Shown in pieces: positions 24,002-32,624 of a DNA stretch of 35,955 bases. Under the pieces are notes generated by a model. The model saw nothing but the letters and a program-made list of their open reading frames with translations. It had not been told where the DNA came from and made no database searches. Every line of letters starts with the position of its first letter. Position 1 is the stretch's first letter. Both the position numbers and the translations under genes were made by a program. The stretch is taken from assembly GCA_001899315.1 (NCBI GenBank), contig MOYA01000005.1, positions 73,960-109,914 of the forward strand, in the 5' to 3' direction. Source of the stretch: Candidatus Obscuribacter phosphatis. GTDB lineage: Bacteria > Cyanobacteriota > Vampirovibrionia > Obscuribacterales > Obscuribacteraceae.

Positions 24002-24427
24002 TTACTCGCCCAGGCGAGACAGAACCCGGTCGACGCGGTCCTGCCCCGAATCGAAGCAAGCCTCCTTTTGCGCTTCCACGAAATTGGCCAGATGACCGGC
24101 CAATTCTTCTCCGTACTGCTCGACCAGATGCTCGAGGGCGCTCGGCTCCAGACCGCCGGCCAAAGCGTCACTGAGAACGCCTGGCTCGACGCCTGCAGCA
24201 AGCAACCGCCCGAGAACATCCGGGTTCAGACCATTCTGCATGGCCCGATAGAGCACCGGCAGCGAAGCACCACGCTCTTCCAGTTCGACCGGGTCGGGGA
24301 AGAGAGTGGCGACAACTTCACCGTGCCGAGCTAAGACTCGATCGGTCTCGCTTTGATAGCGAGCCGCTTCCAGAGCGTGGCAAGCAGCCTCGCTCAGATC
24401 GTGTTGGCGATGCGCGTTCAGGTCCAT
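24002..24427 (-). CDS. Uncharacterised 141-residue helical protein
   Basis: The ATG at 24427 (MDLNAHRQHDLSEAA) follows AGGAGAG and starts 11 bases after the adenylate kinase stop, so the two genes are coupled. The protein is acidic and almost entirely helical in appearance, with repeated segments (LGRLLAAGVEPGVLSDALAGGLEPSAL is a run of two similar units, here broken for reading: LAAGVEPGVL and LAGGLEPSAL). No catalytic motif, signal or membrane segment is visible. I do not recognise the family. The ClpP-like gene follows about 110 bases later on the same strand. Codons are more G/C-ending than in adk. Confidence 0.65.
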   Translation of the reverse strand: MDLNAHRQHDLSEAACHALEAARYQSETDRVLARHGEVVATLFPDPVELEERGASLPVLYRAMQNGLNPDVLGRLLAAGVEPGVLSDALAGGLEPSALEHLVEQYGEELAGHLANFVEAQKEACFDSGQDRVDRVLSRLGE

Positions 24428-24438
24428 AGCTTCTCTCC

Positions 24439-25194
24439 TTAGTCGTTGACGACAGCTTTGACCTTTGCCAGCACCTGCTCTTTGGTCATGGCATTGGTCG
24501 GGTTGACGAAAACCAACGCACCGCCCATGGTGCGCTGATAGTAAGACCGCAAAGGTTTCGACTCTTCGCGGTAGGTGACGAGACGCTCGCGAATTGACTC
24601 GGGCGCATCGTCTTTGCGCTGGTAAAGCGAGCTTGAGCAAGCATCGCAGATACCATCGCGCTTGGGGGGCTCAAACTTGAGATGGTAAGAGCGCCCACAA
24701 GCCGAATTCGAGCAAGTGCGTCGCAACGAAAGCCGCTCCACCAAGTCCTCTTCGGAAAGTTCAAGCCAAACGGCTTTCTGCACCGAGAGACCCCAAGATG
24801 AAAGCAGCTTGTCGAGCAACTCAGCCTGACCCTTGGAACGAGGGAAACCATCGAGAATGGCGCCGCGAGCGTTCTCGGGCGCTCTCAGGGCACGTTCCAA
24901 AAGGTCGAGGGCCATTTGGTCGGGGATGAGCTGTCCCTTTTCGACCATGTCCTTGACTCGTTTGCCAAACTCAGTTCCCTGGGCGATCTCCTTGCGAATG
25001 AGAGCGCCGGTACTGATATGCGTCAGCTTGAGAGCTGGAGCGAGTTGCCCGGCCACTGTACCCTTACCTGCACCAGGACCGCCAAGGAGAGCAATTATGC
25101 GCGGTCGGCTGGACGGGAAGAGGGGCCAGAGGAACTTTCGCTTCAGCCAAAAATTCAGGCTGAATAGAAATTCAGCCCCACGAAAAGCTTTCAT
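24439..25194 (-). CDS. adk: Adenylate kinase with N-terminal extension
   Basis: A 251-residue enzyme converting ATP plus AMP to two ADP. The ATG at 25194 (MKAFRGAEFLFSL) has CGGAG about 7 bases upstream and is chosen over several earlier starts. P-loop GGPGAGKGT is at 38-46; DGFPRS and the AMP-site residues (THISTGALIR) are present. The LID carries a zinc site: CSNSAC, then CDAC 20 residues on, with RSYHLKFEPPK and QRKDD conserved. The first Cys pair is C-x4-C instead of the common C-x2-C. Residues 1-31 are an extra hydrophobic/basic segment (SLNFWLKRKFLWPLF) absent from the usual 215-residue enzyme and possibly membrane-associating. A chromosomal housekeeping copy elsewhere cannot be excluded. 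Confidence 0.93.
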   Translation of the reverse strand: MKAFRGAEFLFSLNFWLKRKFLWPLFPSSRPRIIALLGGPGAGKGTVAGQLAPALKLTHISTGALIRKEIAQGTEFGKRVKDMVEKGQLIPDQMALDLLERALRAPENARGAILDGFPRSKGQAELLDKLLSSWGLSVQKAVWLELSEEDLVERLSLRRTCSNSACGRSYHLKFEPPKRDGICDACSSSLYQRKDDAPESIRERLVTYREESKPLRSYYQRTMGGALVFVNPTNAMTKEQVLAKVKAVVND

Positions 25195-25741
25195 AGACAT
25201 ACTCCGCATGATTTGAGCAGCAGCCAAAAGCTGATGCTGGAGCACAGACAAGGTAGTTGTCGGTGGTTTAAGTAACTTGGGTTTGGTTTTAGTCCAGAAA
25301 ATAGTTGAGAAAGTAATTGCAACCTAGACTAGGCATCAAGAAGAAAGCAAATGAAAAGCACCTGAAATGGCTCTTGATTGTTTAAATTGCCTTTTATCTA
25401 TGTCACCTGGAGTGTTTTTTGAATAGTTCGCGCTGGCTCCGCCATTTTTACTGAAGAGCGTCTAATCAAGGGCTTCTCGGGGGACCCAGCTTGACATCTT
25501 GCTGTTTGGGCAATTCCGGACACAAACAGAGGTTTTGATAGCCCATCTAATCAAATCGGCGGCTGTTTAGATCTTGGCAGCGACACAATACTTAATTTAG
25601 TGTCGAGGTGTCTTTTTAACCCCAATTCCTCCTTTTGTCTGGTGACCTCAACTAAAAAAATGATTTACTAGCTGTCTATACGGTTTCCAGCCAGACCGAG
25701 GTCTTGGGTTATCAACAACCTGGTCCAAATTAGGAGCACAC
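25195..25741. other. Divergent intergenic region, adk and pepF
   Basis: No gene is supported over 547 bases. It must hold divergent promoters. At 25581-25617 CGACAC and GTGTCG form a 6-bp hairpin, and a second GTGTC followed by TTTTT can compete for the same left arm. This terminator-like structure lies 125 bases before the pepF start and could attenuate it. Confidence 0.5.
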
Positions 25742-27607
25742 ATGACTACTGCTACTGTACTGGGAGAACTCCCCGCCCGTGTCGACGTTCCCGTCGAACT
25801 GACCTGGGACCTCTCCAAAATCTTCGCCACCGAAGCCGACTGGGACGCCGCCTACGCGTCCACCGAAGCGATTGTGGCCCGTCTCCCCGAGTTCAAGGGC
25901 AAGCTGAAGCGTTCCGGCAAGCAGCTGCTCGCCTTCCTGAGCGAGCGCGACAAGGCCGGCGAGCAGCTGAGCAAGCTCTATGTCTACGCCAGCATGAAGG
26001 CCGACGAAGACACCGCCAACACCGCCAATCAGGAGCGCGAGGACAAAATCCGCGGGCTCTACACCAAATACGGTGCGGCGGTGGCCTGGTCGACGCCTGA
26101 GCTTCTCTCGATGAAGCCCGAGCGCCTGGCTTCTTTCATCAGCAAGTACCCCGCCCTCTCGCTCTGGAAGCAGCAGTTCGATGAACTCAACCGCGAGCGC
26201 GCCCATGTGCGCAGCCCCGAGGTCGAGGAACTGCTCGCCCAGCAGTCGATGGTGGCTCAGGGTCCGCAGACCATCTTCGGCATGTTCGACAATGCCGACA
26301 TCCAGTTCCCCAAGGTGAAGGACTCCCAGGGCAACGAGCATCAGCTCACCCACGGAAGCTACGGTGTCTTCCTGCACAGCCGCGACAGCGTGCTGCGCGA
26401 GAACGCCTACCGCGGCATGATGGAGACCTTCGAGAAGAGCCGCAACACCGTCGCTGCCATCTACTCGGCGCAGGTGCAGGCCAATATCTTCAACGCCCGG
26501 GCCCGCCGCTACGGTTCCTGCCTGGAAGCGGCTCTCGGTCCGGACAATGTGCCCCTTTCGGTGTACAAGAGCCTGATCGAGACCGCCCATGCCTACCTGC
26601 CGGTTCTGCACCGTCTGGTCAAGCTCAAGGAGCGTGAGCTGGCCAAGCAGGGTCTGCTGCCCGCCGGCAAGATCCGCCTCTGGGACCTCTATGCGCCGGT
26701 GGTCGGTTCGGTCGATTACAAGGTCGACTACCCGACGGCTCAGAAGGTCATCCTGGAAGCGGTCAAGCCCCTCGGTCAGGAATACGTCGACAACCTGCGC
26801 ATCGGTTTCGACTCGCGCTGGGTGGACGTGGTCGAGAACAAGGGCAAGCGCTCCGGCGCCTACAGCGGCGGCACCTTCGGGACGCCTCCGTACATGCTCA
26901 TGAACTGGAAGGACAAGCTGGAGCAGATGTTCACCCTCGCCCACGAGGCCGGACACTCCATGCACTCGTTCTTCTCGCGTCGTGCGCAGCCCTACCAGTA
27001 CTCCAACTACACCATCTTCGTGGCTGAAGTGGCGAGCACCTGCAACGAGGCCCTGCTGGCGCACCACCTGCTCTCCACCGAGAGCGACCCGGCGGTGAAG
27101 CGTTACCTCATCGACCACCAGCTCGATGCCTTCCGCGCCACCTTCTTCCGCCAGACTCTCTTTGCCGAGTTCGAGATGCTGGCTCACGAAGCGGCGGAAC
27201 GGGGCGAGGCACTGACGGCTGACCGGCTGTCGGAGATCTTCCTCGACCTCAACAAGAAGTACTACGGCGACTGCGTGGCCGACGACGATCCGGTCAAGAT
27301 CGAATGGGCGCGCATCCCGCACTTCTACAACTCGTTCTACGTCTACAAGTACGCCACCGGCATCTCGGCGGCCACTGCTCTGTCGGCGCAGATCCTCAAG
27401 GAAGGTCAGCCGGCGGTGGACCGCTATCTGAAGTTCCTCTCGGGCGGCTGCTCTGATTTCAGCATCAACCTGCTGCAGGGCGCCGGCGTGGATCTGTCCA
27501 GCCCGGATGCCATCAAGTCGGCTCTCGACGTCTTCACCAGCTACCTCGACCAGCTCGAGGCGCTGATCGTGCAGGCTGACGCCGACGAGAAGGCAACCAA
27601 GGGCTGA
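25742..27607 (+). CDS. pepF: Oligoendopeptidase F (M3B zinc peptidase)
   Basis: A 621-residue cytoplasmic peptidase of family M3, which cuts oligopeptides of roughly 7-17 residues. The zinc motif HEAGH is at 401-405 in FTLAHEAGHSMHSFFS, and EVASTCNEALL supplies the third ligand Glu. Upstream YSGGTFGTPPYMLMNW and downstream FYNSFYVYKYATG match PepF signatures. Length is normal (about 600). There is no signal peptide. The ATG at 25742 follows AGGAG at 7 bases. Almost all codons end in G or C, suggesting high expression. Monocistronic, with a long leader and a strong terminator. Confidence 0.96.
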   Translation: MTTATVLGELPARVDVPVELTWDLSKIFATEADWDAAYASTEAIVARLPEFKGKLKRSGKQLLAFLSERDKAGEQLSKLYVYASMKADEDTANTANQEREDKIRGLYTKYGAAVAWSTPELLSMKPERLASFISKYPALSLWKQQFDELNRERAHVRSPEVEELLAQQSMVAQGPQTIFGMFDNADIQFPKVKDSQGNEHQLTHGSYGVFLHSRDSVLRENAYRGMMETFEKSRNTVAAIYSAQVQANIFNARARRYGSCLEAALGPDNVPLSVYKSLIETAHAYLPVLHRLVKLKERELAKQGLLPAGKIRLWDLYAPVVGSVDYKVDYPTAQKVILEAVKPLGQEYVDNLRIGFDSRWVDVVENKGKRSGAYSGGTFGTPPYMLMNWKDKLEQMFTLAHEAGHSMHSFFSRRAQPYQYSNYTIFVAEVASTCNEALLAHHLLSTESDPAVKRYLIDHQLDAFRATFFRQTLFAEFEMLAHEAAERGEALTADRLSEIFLDLNKKYYGDCVADDDPVKIEWARIPHFYNSFYVYKYATGISAATALSAQILKEGQPAVDRYLKFLSGGCSDFSINLLQGAGVDLSSPDAIKSALDVFTSYLDQLEALIVQADADEKATKG

Positions 27608-27632
27608 GCGCGTAGACGCTGACTTTTAAGAG

Positions 27633-27679
27633 ACGGTCCGGATCTTGCAGAAATGCAGGTCCGGACCGTTTTCTTTTTG
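27633..27679 (+). terminator. Intrinsic terminator of pepF
   Basis: ACGGTCCGGA (27633-27642) pairs perfectly with TCCGGACCGT (27660-27669), with an inner TGCA/TGCA stem, then TTTTCTTTTT. Confidence 0.93.
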
Positions 27680-27754
27680 CCGAGAAAGAGACGACCGGTC
27701 TAGTGTGAACCTCCCCCAGATAAGATCAAGCAGAGGAGGCAGCATTTTTTCCGC

Positions 27755-27777
27755 GTTTACTACATTCTATAATATCT
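27755..27777. repeat. Shared intergenic motif, copy B
   Basis: GTTTACTACATT then C then TATAATATCT, followed 8 bases later by an A7 tract. It matches 22 of 23 positions of the copy at 5423-5445 and sits in the same place, between a plus-strand terminator and a minus-strand hairpin. Confidence 0.8.
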
Positions 27778-27831
27778 CGACCGAGAAAAAAATACCCTCT
27801 GAATGAGAGCCAAGTTCTTTAGCCCTGTCTT

Positions 27832-27860
27832 CGGAGAGCCTGGCTGAAGCAGGCTCTCCG
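27832..27860 (-). terminator. Hairpin terminating the amidase gene
   Basis: Perfect 11-bp stem CGGAGAGCCTG (27832-27842) with CAGGCTCTCCG (27850-27860), 14 bases past the minus-strand stop. The T-tract on the minus strand comes about 40 bases later, as at the CysQ-like gene. Confidence 0.7.
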
Positions 27861-27873
27861 ATAGACTGATGGA

Positions 27874-28665
27874 CTAGGCAACCGGCTGGCAACCTTTGAG
27901 AGTGGTCGGGTCGGTCAGATAGGCGACTAGAGCCCGGCTCAACGAAGAAGCCACTTTGTCTTGATAGCTGGAAGTCTTGAGCAGAGCAGCGCGAGCCTTA
28001 TTGGTCAAATAACCAATTTCAACTAGCGATGCCGGCGCTCTATTGCCATTCAACACAAAGAGGTTCCTTTGCATACTCCACTTTGCCGGATCGTTAAGAT
28101 CGACAGAAAGAGTACTTAGAAAGAGGTCGGACAGAGCCTGATCAGCCGAATCGTGCCAATAGGTCTCAATACCAGAGATGGCCCTATTGCCAACAGCATT
28201 GGCGTGAATGCTGAGAAACAGGTCGGGACAGCTGTTATTGCTTTGGTCTAAGCGTTCTTGCAAAGTCAAAGTACTGTCGACATCGCGAGTCATCTCAACT
28301 TTAGCGCCCAATGCCACAAGCTTGGTGCGCAACGACAGCGACACGGCCAAAGTGAGATCTTTTTCGACGATACCGTTATACATGGCACCAGGGTCATTGC
28401 CGCCATGGCCTGGATCAAGCAAGATTACCCGCCCCTTGAGCACCGGTGCAGATTGGGGGCTTGAGTCAGCGTCCTCGGCATGGGCCTGGTCGCTGGCTTC
28501 AGTCGGTGCATTCTCAGAAGCTTGACCCTTATCGGGGGCAGGCGAAACTTGGGCTTGGCGATCAGGCTGTACGGTTCCTGCACCACCAGCAGTGCTACTG
28601 CCACAAAAAAGAGCTAAAGCCAGAGAAAAGGCTCTGACTAGATCAACGAAAGAAAGAGATAGCAC
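27874..28665 (-). CDS. N-acetylmuramoyl-L-alanine amidase (Amidase_3), exported
   Basis: A 263-residue zinc amidase that cleaves the bond between MurNAc and L-Ala in peptidoglycan. The start is GTG at 28665, with AAGGAG 7 bases upstream; the frame before it is not protein-like. An N-terminal hydrophobic segment (LVRAFSLALALF) is a signal peptide or anchor, followed by a disordered Ala/Gln/Asp-rich linker (30-75). Catalytic residues are DPGHGG (His-87), VEKD (Glu-101), SIHANA (His-154) and VEIGYLTN (Glu-216), the full Amidase_3 set. Length is compact and no binding repeats are seen. It acts in the periplasm, in cell division or wall remodelling. It has its own terminator hairpin. Confidence 0.94.
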   Translation of the reverse strand: MLSLSFVDLVRAFSLALALFCGSSTAGGAGTVQPDRQAQVSPAPDKGQASENAPTEASDQAHAEDADSSPQSAPVLKGRVILLDPGHGGNDPGAMYNGIVEKDLTLAVSLSLRTKLVALGAKVEMTRDVDSTLTLQERLDQSNNSCPDLFLSIHANAVGNRAISGIETYWHDSADQALSDLFLSTLSVDLNDPAKWSMQRNLFVLNGNRAPASLVEIGYLTNKARAALLKTSSYQDKVASSLSRALVAYLTDPTTLKGCQPVA

Positions 28666-29009
28666 ATGATGTCTCCTTAAATTATTTTTTCCTCCAGGGA
28701 AAGTTAAGTGGGTTGATGGGCTTTGCCGCCAAAAGATGAAATTCAAATCCAAGCAGACAAGAAAGCATACAGACGATTCAGCATACAGGCGAGTCAGCAC
28801 TGGAACCACCGGGGTTCTGGATTGGATCGTCAAAACAGCAATCGGGTGATGCTTTGGATTGGTTATTGAATTTCTTATGGCAGACAAAAGGGGTAGATCT
28901 GCAACCTACAACTTTAAGGACGAATACAGCTAACTAAAATGCTCTCATCAACACCCTTAACGAGGCTTGCGCAATAATAGAGGAGGAAAGTTTCAGAACT
29001 TGGTGGAAC
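28666..29009. other. Divergent intergenic region, amidase and LRR gene
   Basis: About 340 bases with no supported gene; it must hold divergent promoters. I see no convincing operator or structured RNA. An AGGAGGAAAG string at 28981-28990 is too far from the LRR start (20 bases) to be its ribosome binding site. Confidence 0.45.
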
Positions 29010-30020
29010 ATGCTCGGCAAAGTTAGAAAAGCTATCTGTGCAATATCAGGACTTTTGCTGCTTAGCGCACCTGCGATATCGGCTGCAGAGAAAAATCAGT
29101 CGGAGTATTCTCAAATAAAATTCAAACTGCTGCCACGCGACTGTCCAGCCAGGCACCTTCAGTTTCCCGATGTCGACCTGGGTGTGCTTAATTTGACCGA
29201 GAACCGACTGCTTGGTTCAGAGGTAGGCAAAGCCCTGACAAAATCGAGACCCTTACTGGCCCGCGGCAATGTTTATATCCCGCCCAATACCTTTGTCACT
29301 TACTCACCAAACGGTAATTTCTACAAGAATCCACAGCTCCTAAAGGGTCTTCCTGATAATGCTTTCGACGGAATCGTCTTGCGTTTCATAGCGATGCAAG
29401 ACGACGAAATTGGTAGAGGCGACCAAGGACTCATAGCTTTGAGTCGCTTCAAGACACTGCGCACCGTCGTTCTTAGCCGGGCTGAAATCACCGACAAAGG
29501 AATCTCAAGCCTCAAAGCTTGCCGAGAACTTGAATTACTCGATTTGTTGGGATGTGAGATGCAAGGTCACTTTCTTAAGGAACTAGTCCCGTGCAAAAAC
29601 CTAAAGGTTCTAGATCTTCAGTACTCAAGCATAGACAAAAATTACTTCAAGTATCTGGCAGAGTATCCCGCACTTGCCACACTAAACCTCAATCGCAGCG
29701 GCGTCAACATGAAGGCTTTGACTGTTCTTCCTGCTTGTAAAAGTCTCTCTTCTCTCGATCTTTCATCTAACCCAGAGGTAAACGACAACATCGTGCCTAT
29801 TGCACTGGCCATGCCCAAACTCAAATATCTTGATTTAAATAAAACCGGTGTCTCAGAGAAGGGCTTAGAAAGACTGCGAGCAAAAAAAATATTCACAAGC
29901 AAGTTGGAACTCTATGCTTCATCGCCTAAGAAAATTGAAAAAATGAAAGCACGCCGCAAAGCAAAAGATGCTGATGCCGAGACTCTCTTTGGTCCGGTTT
30001 CTAGAGGTCGCAAGCTTTAG
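29010..30020 (+). CDS. Secreted leucine-rich-repeat protein
   Basis: A 336-residue exported protein. The start MLGKVRKAICAISGLLLLSA ends in PAISAAEK, a typical signal peptide with cleavage after AISA. From about residue 145 to 290 there are six or so LRR units of about 24 residues, such as LRTVVLSRAEITDKGISSL, LELLDLLGCEM, LKVLDLQYSSI, LATLNLNRSGV and LKYLDLNKTGVSEKGLERL, resembling the F-box/adenylate-cyclase type. The first 100 residues are unlike known domains. The C-terminus is basic (KARRKAKD, then SRGRKL). LRR proteins bind other proteins; the partner is unknown. Its stop lies only 10 bases from the end of the opposing kinase gene. Confidence 0.85.
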   Translation: MLGKVRKAICAISGLLLLSAPAISAAEKNQSEYSQIKFKLLPRDCPARHLQFPDVDLGVLNLTENRLLGSEVGKALTKSRPLLARGNVYIPPNTFVTYSPNGNFYKNPQLLKGLPDNAFDGIVLRFIAMQDDEIGRGDQGLIALSRFKTLRTVVLSRAEITDKGISSLKACRELELLDLLGCEMQGHFLKELVPCKNLKVLDLQYSSIDKNYFKYLAEYPALATLNLNRSGVNMKALTVLPACKSLSSLDLSSNPEVNDNIVPIALAMPKLKYLDLNKTGVSEKGLERLRAKKIFTSKLELYASSPKKIEKMKARRKAKDADAETLFGPVSRGRKL

Positions 30021-30030
30021 TCTAGCCTGA

Positions 30031-30216
30031 TTAGTCCAACTCCGATAATAGATTGCAGGCCGGCTCTAGACCATTATCACAGGCGCAACTAAGCCATTTG
30101 CAAGCCTGCTCAAGATTCTCATTGTCCAGTTCAAACTTACCCAATTCAAACTGAGCCTCTGCCACTCCCAGTTCAGCAGACTGCCGCAACCATTTTATGT
30201 ATTCTTTCGGCTTTGC
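30031..30216 (-). pseudogene. Out-of-frame 3' end of the Sel1 kinase
   Basis: In a second frame after the kinase frame drifts, this stretch encodes KPKEYIKWLRQSAELG, then VAEAQFELGKFELDN, then EQACKWLSCACDNGLEPACN, clear continuations of Sel1 repeats. Removing one base from the CCCC run at 30216-30219 joins it to the kinase and gives 748 residues, ending at the stop at 30031. The stretch is therefore the displaced end of that gene and not a separate one. Confidence 0.85.
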
Positions 30217-32278
30217 CCCAATGTCCGTCTCGATACATACAAGCAAGCGCATAACAACAGTCAGGGTCATTCAATTCGGCACCTTTCTTGTACCAATAAA
30301 ATGCTGCTTCATGGTCTTCTTCACCAAAAGTTCCATCGTAATAACTATTGGCAAGAAAGAACATGGCATCGGCATTATCAAGTTCGGCGGCTTCTTTTAG
30401 GTGCTTTAAAGCCTTTTGAAGATCTTTCTTGATTTTGTGGAAGCCCTTTAGATAGAAGGTACCAAGCCAAGTCAAAGCGGCAGGATAGCCCTCGGAAGCA
30501 CATTCTTTGATAAGCGCAACCGCCCTCTCTTCATCGACCGTTCCTGCCCTGCCGTCGGCGAGCCAGCCGCCAAGACTGGTTCTAGCTTCCTTACTACCCT
30601 GTTCTGCGGCGCATTCCATCCAATAAATTGCCAACTGCGGATTAGGCTCGTAAGGCATAGTCTTTGCGCCGGTCAAATAAAAGTAGCCTAGGGCAATCTG
30701 GGCATCAACATTGCCTAATTCGGCAGAACGATTCAACCAGTAAAGTCCAGCCTGGCAATCCGGCTCGAAATCTTCACCATGCAATAATTTGTAGCCCAAG
30801 TAATACTGAGCATCTACATCATCATGTTCGCAAGCACGGTTAAGCCAATGTCTAGCAGAATCGAGATTCTTGTCTGTGCCGCGACCTTCTAAATAGCGCG
30901 AACCGACAAGAAATTCTGCAAAGGCATTACCATCCAGAGCGGCGGATGAATACCAGTAGAAAGCCATTGCATCGGATGCTTCCACACCAAAACCATTCTC
31001 GTAATAAGAGCCCATATCGAGCCTGGCTTCGATATTGCCGTCTTTGGCGGCGCTTTCGCACCATCTAAATGCTTCTTCAGGGTGAAAAGACTGCGACCAT
31101 TCTTGGCTATAAAAATAAACCAGCTCCATCTTTGCCTGGGTATCACCACTCTCGGCACGGGCGAGCAAATCAAGCATACGTTTCTGATGAGACTCCCTCA
31201 CTCTCTCAGCATCATCAGCTAAAGCTTGAGGCTCTTGAATATAGCGATCTTGCTCAGCGCTGTAAAACTCGAGCGAGTCATAGCAATTTTGCAAATCATC
31301 CTTCATTTCGAGCATAGATTGATAGCGCTCATCAGGTTCTTTAGCCAGAGCCTTGAGAGCGATCTCATAAAGCCTGCCTTCAATAGCATTGGCAGGCTTA
31401 AACTCGGGTTGATCATTGATATGACTGAAAACCACCTTTATGTAGCTTTCGCCCTCGAAGGGCGGCCGCCCGGCCACACATTCAAACAACATACAACCCA
31501 TCGAATAAATGTCTGACCTATGATCTATTTTCTGACCCATACATTGCTCTGGGCTCATATAGAGTGGCGAACCAAAGACCTCTCCAGTTTGAGTGAGACG
31601 CAAACTAATCTGCCCTGGACGTGTAAATATTTTGGCGATGCCAAAGTCGACCAAAACCGCAGAGAAATTGCGACCCGATTGATCAACCGGCTTGGTCAAA
31701 ACCATGACATTACCCGGCTTGATATCGCGGTGCACAATATGACGACGATGAGCATGCTCAAGGGCGCCGCAAATGTCTATCAGGCAGAGAATCAAAACAG
31801 AAAGCATACAATCTGGACTCTCCAGCAATTCATCCAGAGGAGTTCCTTCCAAATATTGCATCACCATAAACGGCAGCCCATCCTGGCTTACAGCGTAGTC
31901 CTTAACCTTGACTATATTGGGATGAGAAAGAGAGGATGCAGCCCTAGCCTCGTTCATAAAGCGCTTACGCATGACTGAGTCTTCGGCGGTCTCCTTCACC
32001 AAGACCTTGATGGCGACTGTTTCAAAACCACTTTCACTTTCTGATGCTGGCGCTTTGTGATCATATGCTTTGTAAATCACACCCATGCCGCCACGACCAA
32101 TTTCCTCCACTATTTCATAGCGCCCTTCCAGCATAAAAGAGGCTGGTTTATAGCTGAGAGTCGAGCTTAGTGCGCCGCCATCTTTCGGGCAAAATGACGA
32201 ACCGAGAGGATACTCTTGCTTACAAATTTGGCAATAGTTGACCTGAAGACCATCAACAGAATCACTTTCAAGAGTCAT
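30173..32278 (-). CDS. Ser/Thr protein kinase with zinc ribbon and Sel1 repeats
   Basis: The ATG at 32278 (MTLESDSVDG) follows CGGAG. A short zinc-ribbon-like segment, CQIC then FCPKDGG (16-35), comes first. The kinase domain (about 54-330) has the Gly loop GRGGMG (61-66), Lys-91, HRDIKPGN (Asp-185), DFG (211-213) and SPEQ, all active-site residues of Hanks-type kinases. From about 380 on, at least eight Sel1/TPR-like repeats (e.g. AFYWYSSAALDGNAFAEF) should bind partner proteins. No membrane segment, so it is cytoplasmic. The frame ends abnormally at 30173 in non-repeat sequence (RIHKMVAAVC) because of a frameshift; two more repeats follow in another frame. The 3' end faces the LRR gene. Confidence 0.92.
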   Translation of the reverse strand: MTLESDSVDGLQVNYCQICKQEYPLGSSFCPKDGGALSSTLSYKPASFMLEGRYEIVEEIGRGGMGVIYKAYDHKAPASESESGFETVAIKVLVKETAEDSVMRKRFMNEARAASSLSHPNIVKVKDYAVSQDGLPFMVMQYLEGTPLDELLESPDCMLSVLILCLIDICGALEHAHRRHIVHRDIKPGNVMVLTKPVDQSGRNFSAVLVDFGIAKIFTRPGQISLRLTQTGEVFGSPLYMSPEQCMGQKIDHRSDIYSMGCMLFECVAGRPPFEGESYIKVVFSHINDQPEFKPANAIEGRLYEIALKALAKEPDERYQSMLEMKDDLQNCYDSLEFYSAEQDRYIQEPQALADDAERVRESHQKRMLDLLARAESGDTQAKMELVYFYSQEWSQSFHPEEAFRWCESAAKDGNIEARLDMGSYYENGFGVEASDAMAFYWYSSAALDGNAFAEFLVGSRYLEGRGTDKNLDSARHWLNRACEHDDVDAQYYLGYKLLHGEDFEPDCQAGLYWLNRSAELGNVDAQIALGYFYLTGAKTMPYEPNPQLAIYWMECAAEQGSKEARTSLGGWLADGRAGTVDEERAVALIKECASEGYPAALTWLGTFYLKGFHKIKKDLQKALKHLKEAAELDNADAMFFLANSYYDGTFGEEDHEAAFYWYKKGAELNDPDCCYALACMYRDGHWGKAERIHKMVAAVC

Positions 32279-32624
32279 CGGCTCACTCCGAACATGCACC
32301 AGAAGCAGAAGCAATTTAGGCCAGCTTGCAAGTCTCCCGACAAGGCGCCTCTCTCATGCTGCGCTAACAACTTCAACTTAGTTTACCCCTTTACAAGAGG
32401 AAATTTATCTCTATCTGTTTAGTAATCATGAAGCCATTGCTAGGTTCAGTTTGTATCTGTCTTTTTAGTCTCCAGTTAACTTTAGCCCAGAGATAAAGCA
32501 ATCAAAACCTCGGAAAGACTCTCCTCTACGCATCCGCGAAGAGAGCATTGGACCGACTCTCGGCTCAGACCTGGAACCTGAGGCAGCTCTAATCACAAGA
32601 ACCTCGCAGTGTTAGGAGGCATTT
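32279..32624. other. Divergent intergenic region, kinase and nucleoside hydrolase
   Basis: About 346 bases with no supported gene. The last 130 bases before the plus-strand start can form short stems, for example CTCT/AGAG around 32520-32546 and GAGAG/CTCTC around 32542-32562. This hints at a structured leader, but I cannot match it to a known riboswitch class. Confidence 0.4.

Noticed and set aside
23005-25194. Prophage segment, from the ClpP-like protease and nearby unknown genes
   Set aside because: No portal, terminase, capsid, tail, integrase or lysis genes are present, and adenylate kinase and PepF are ordinary chromosomal neighbours.
25730-27322. 530-codon minus-strand frame
   Set aside because: It is the antisense shadow of pepF, which has the HEAGH motif and a clear ribosome binding site.
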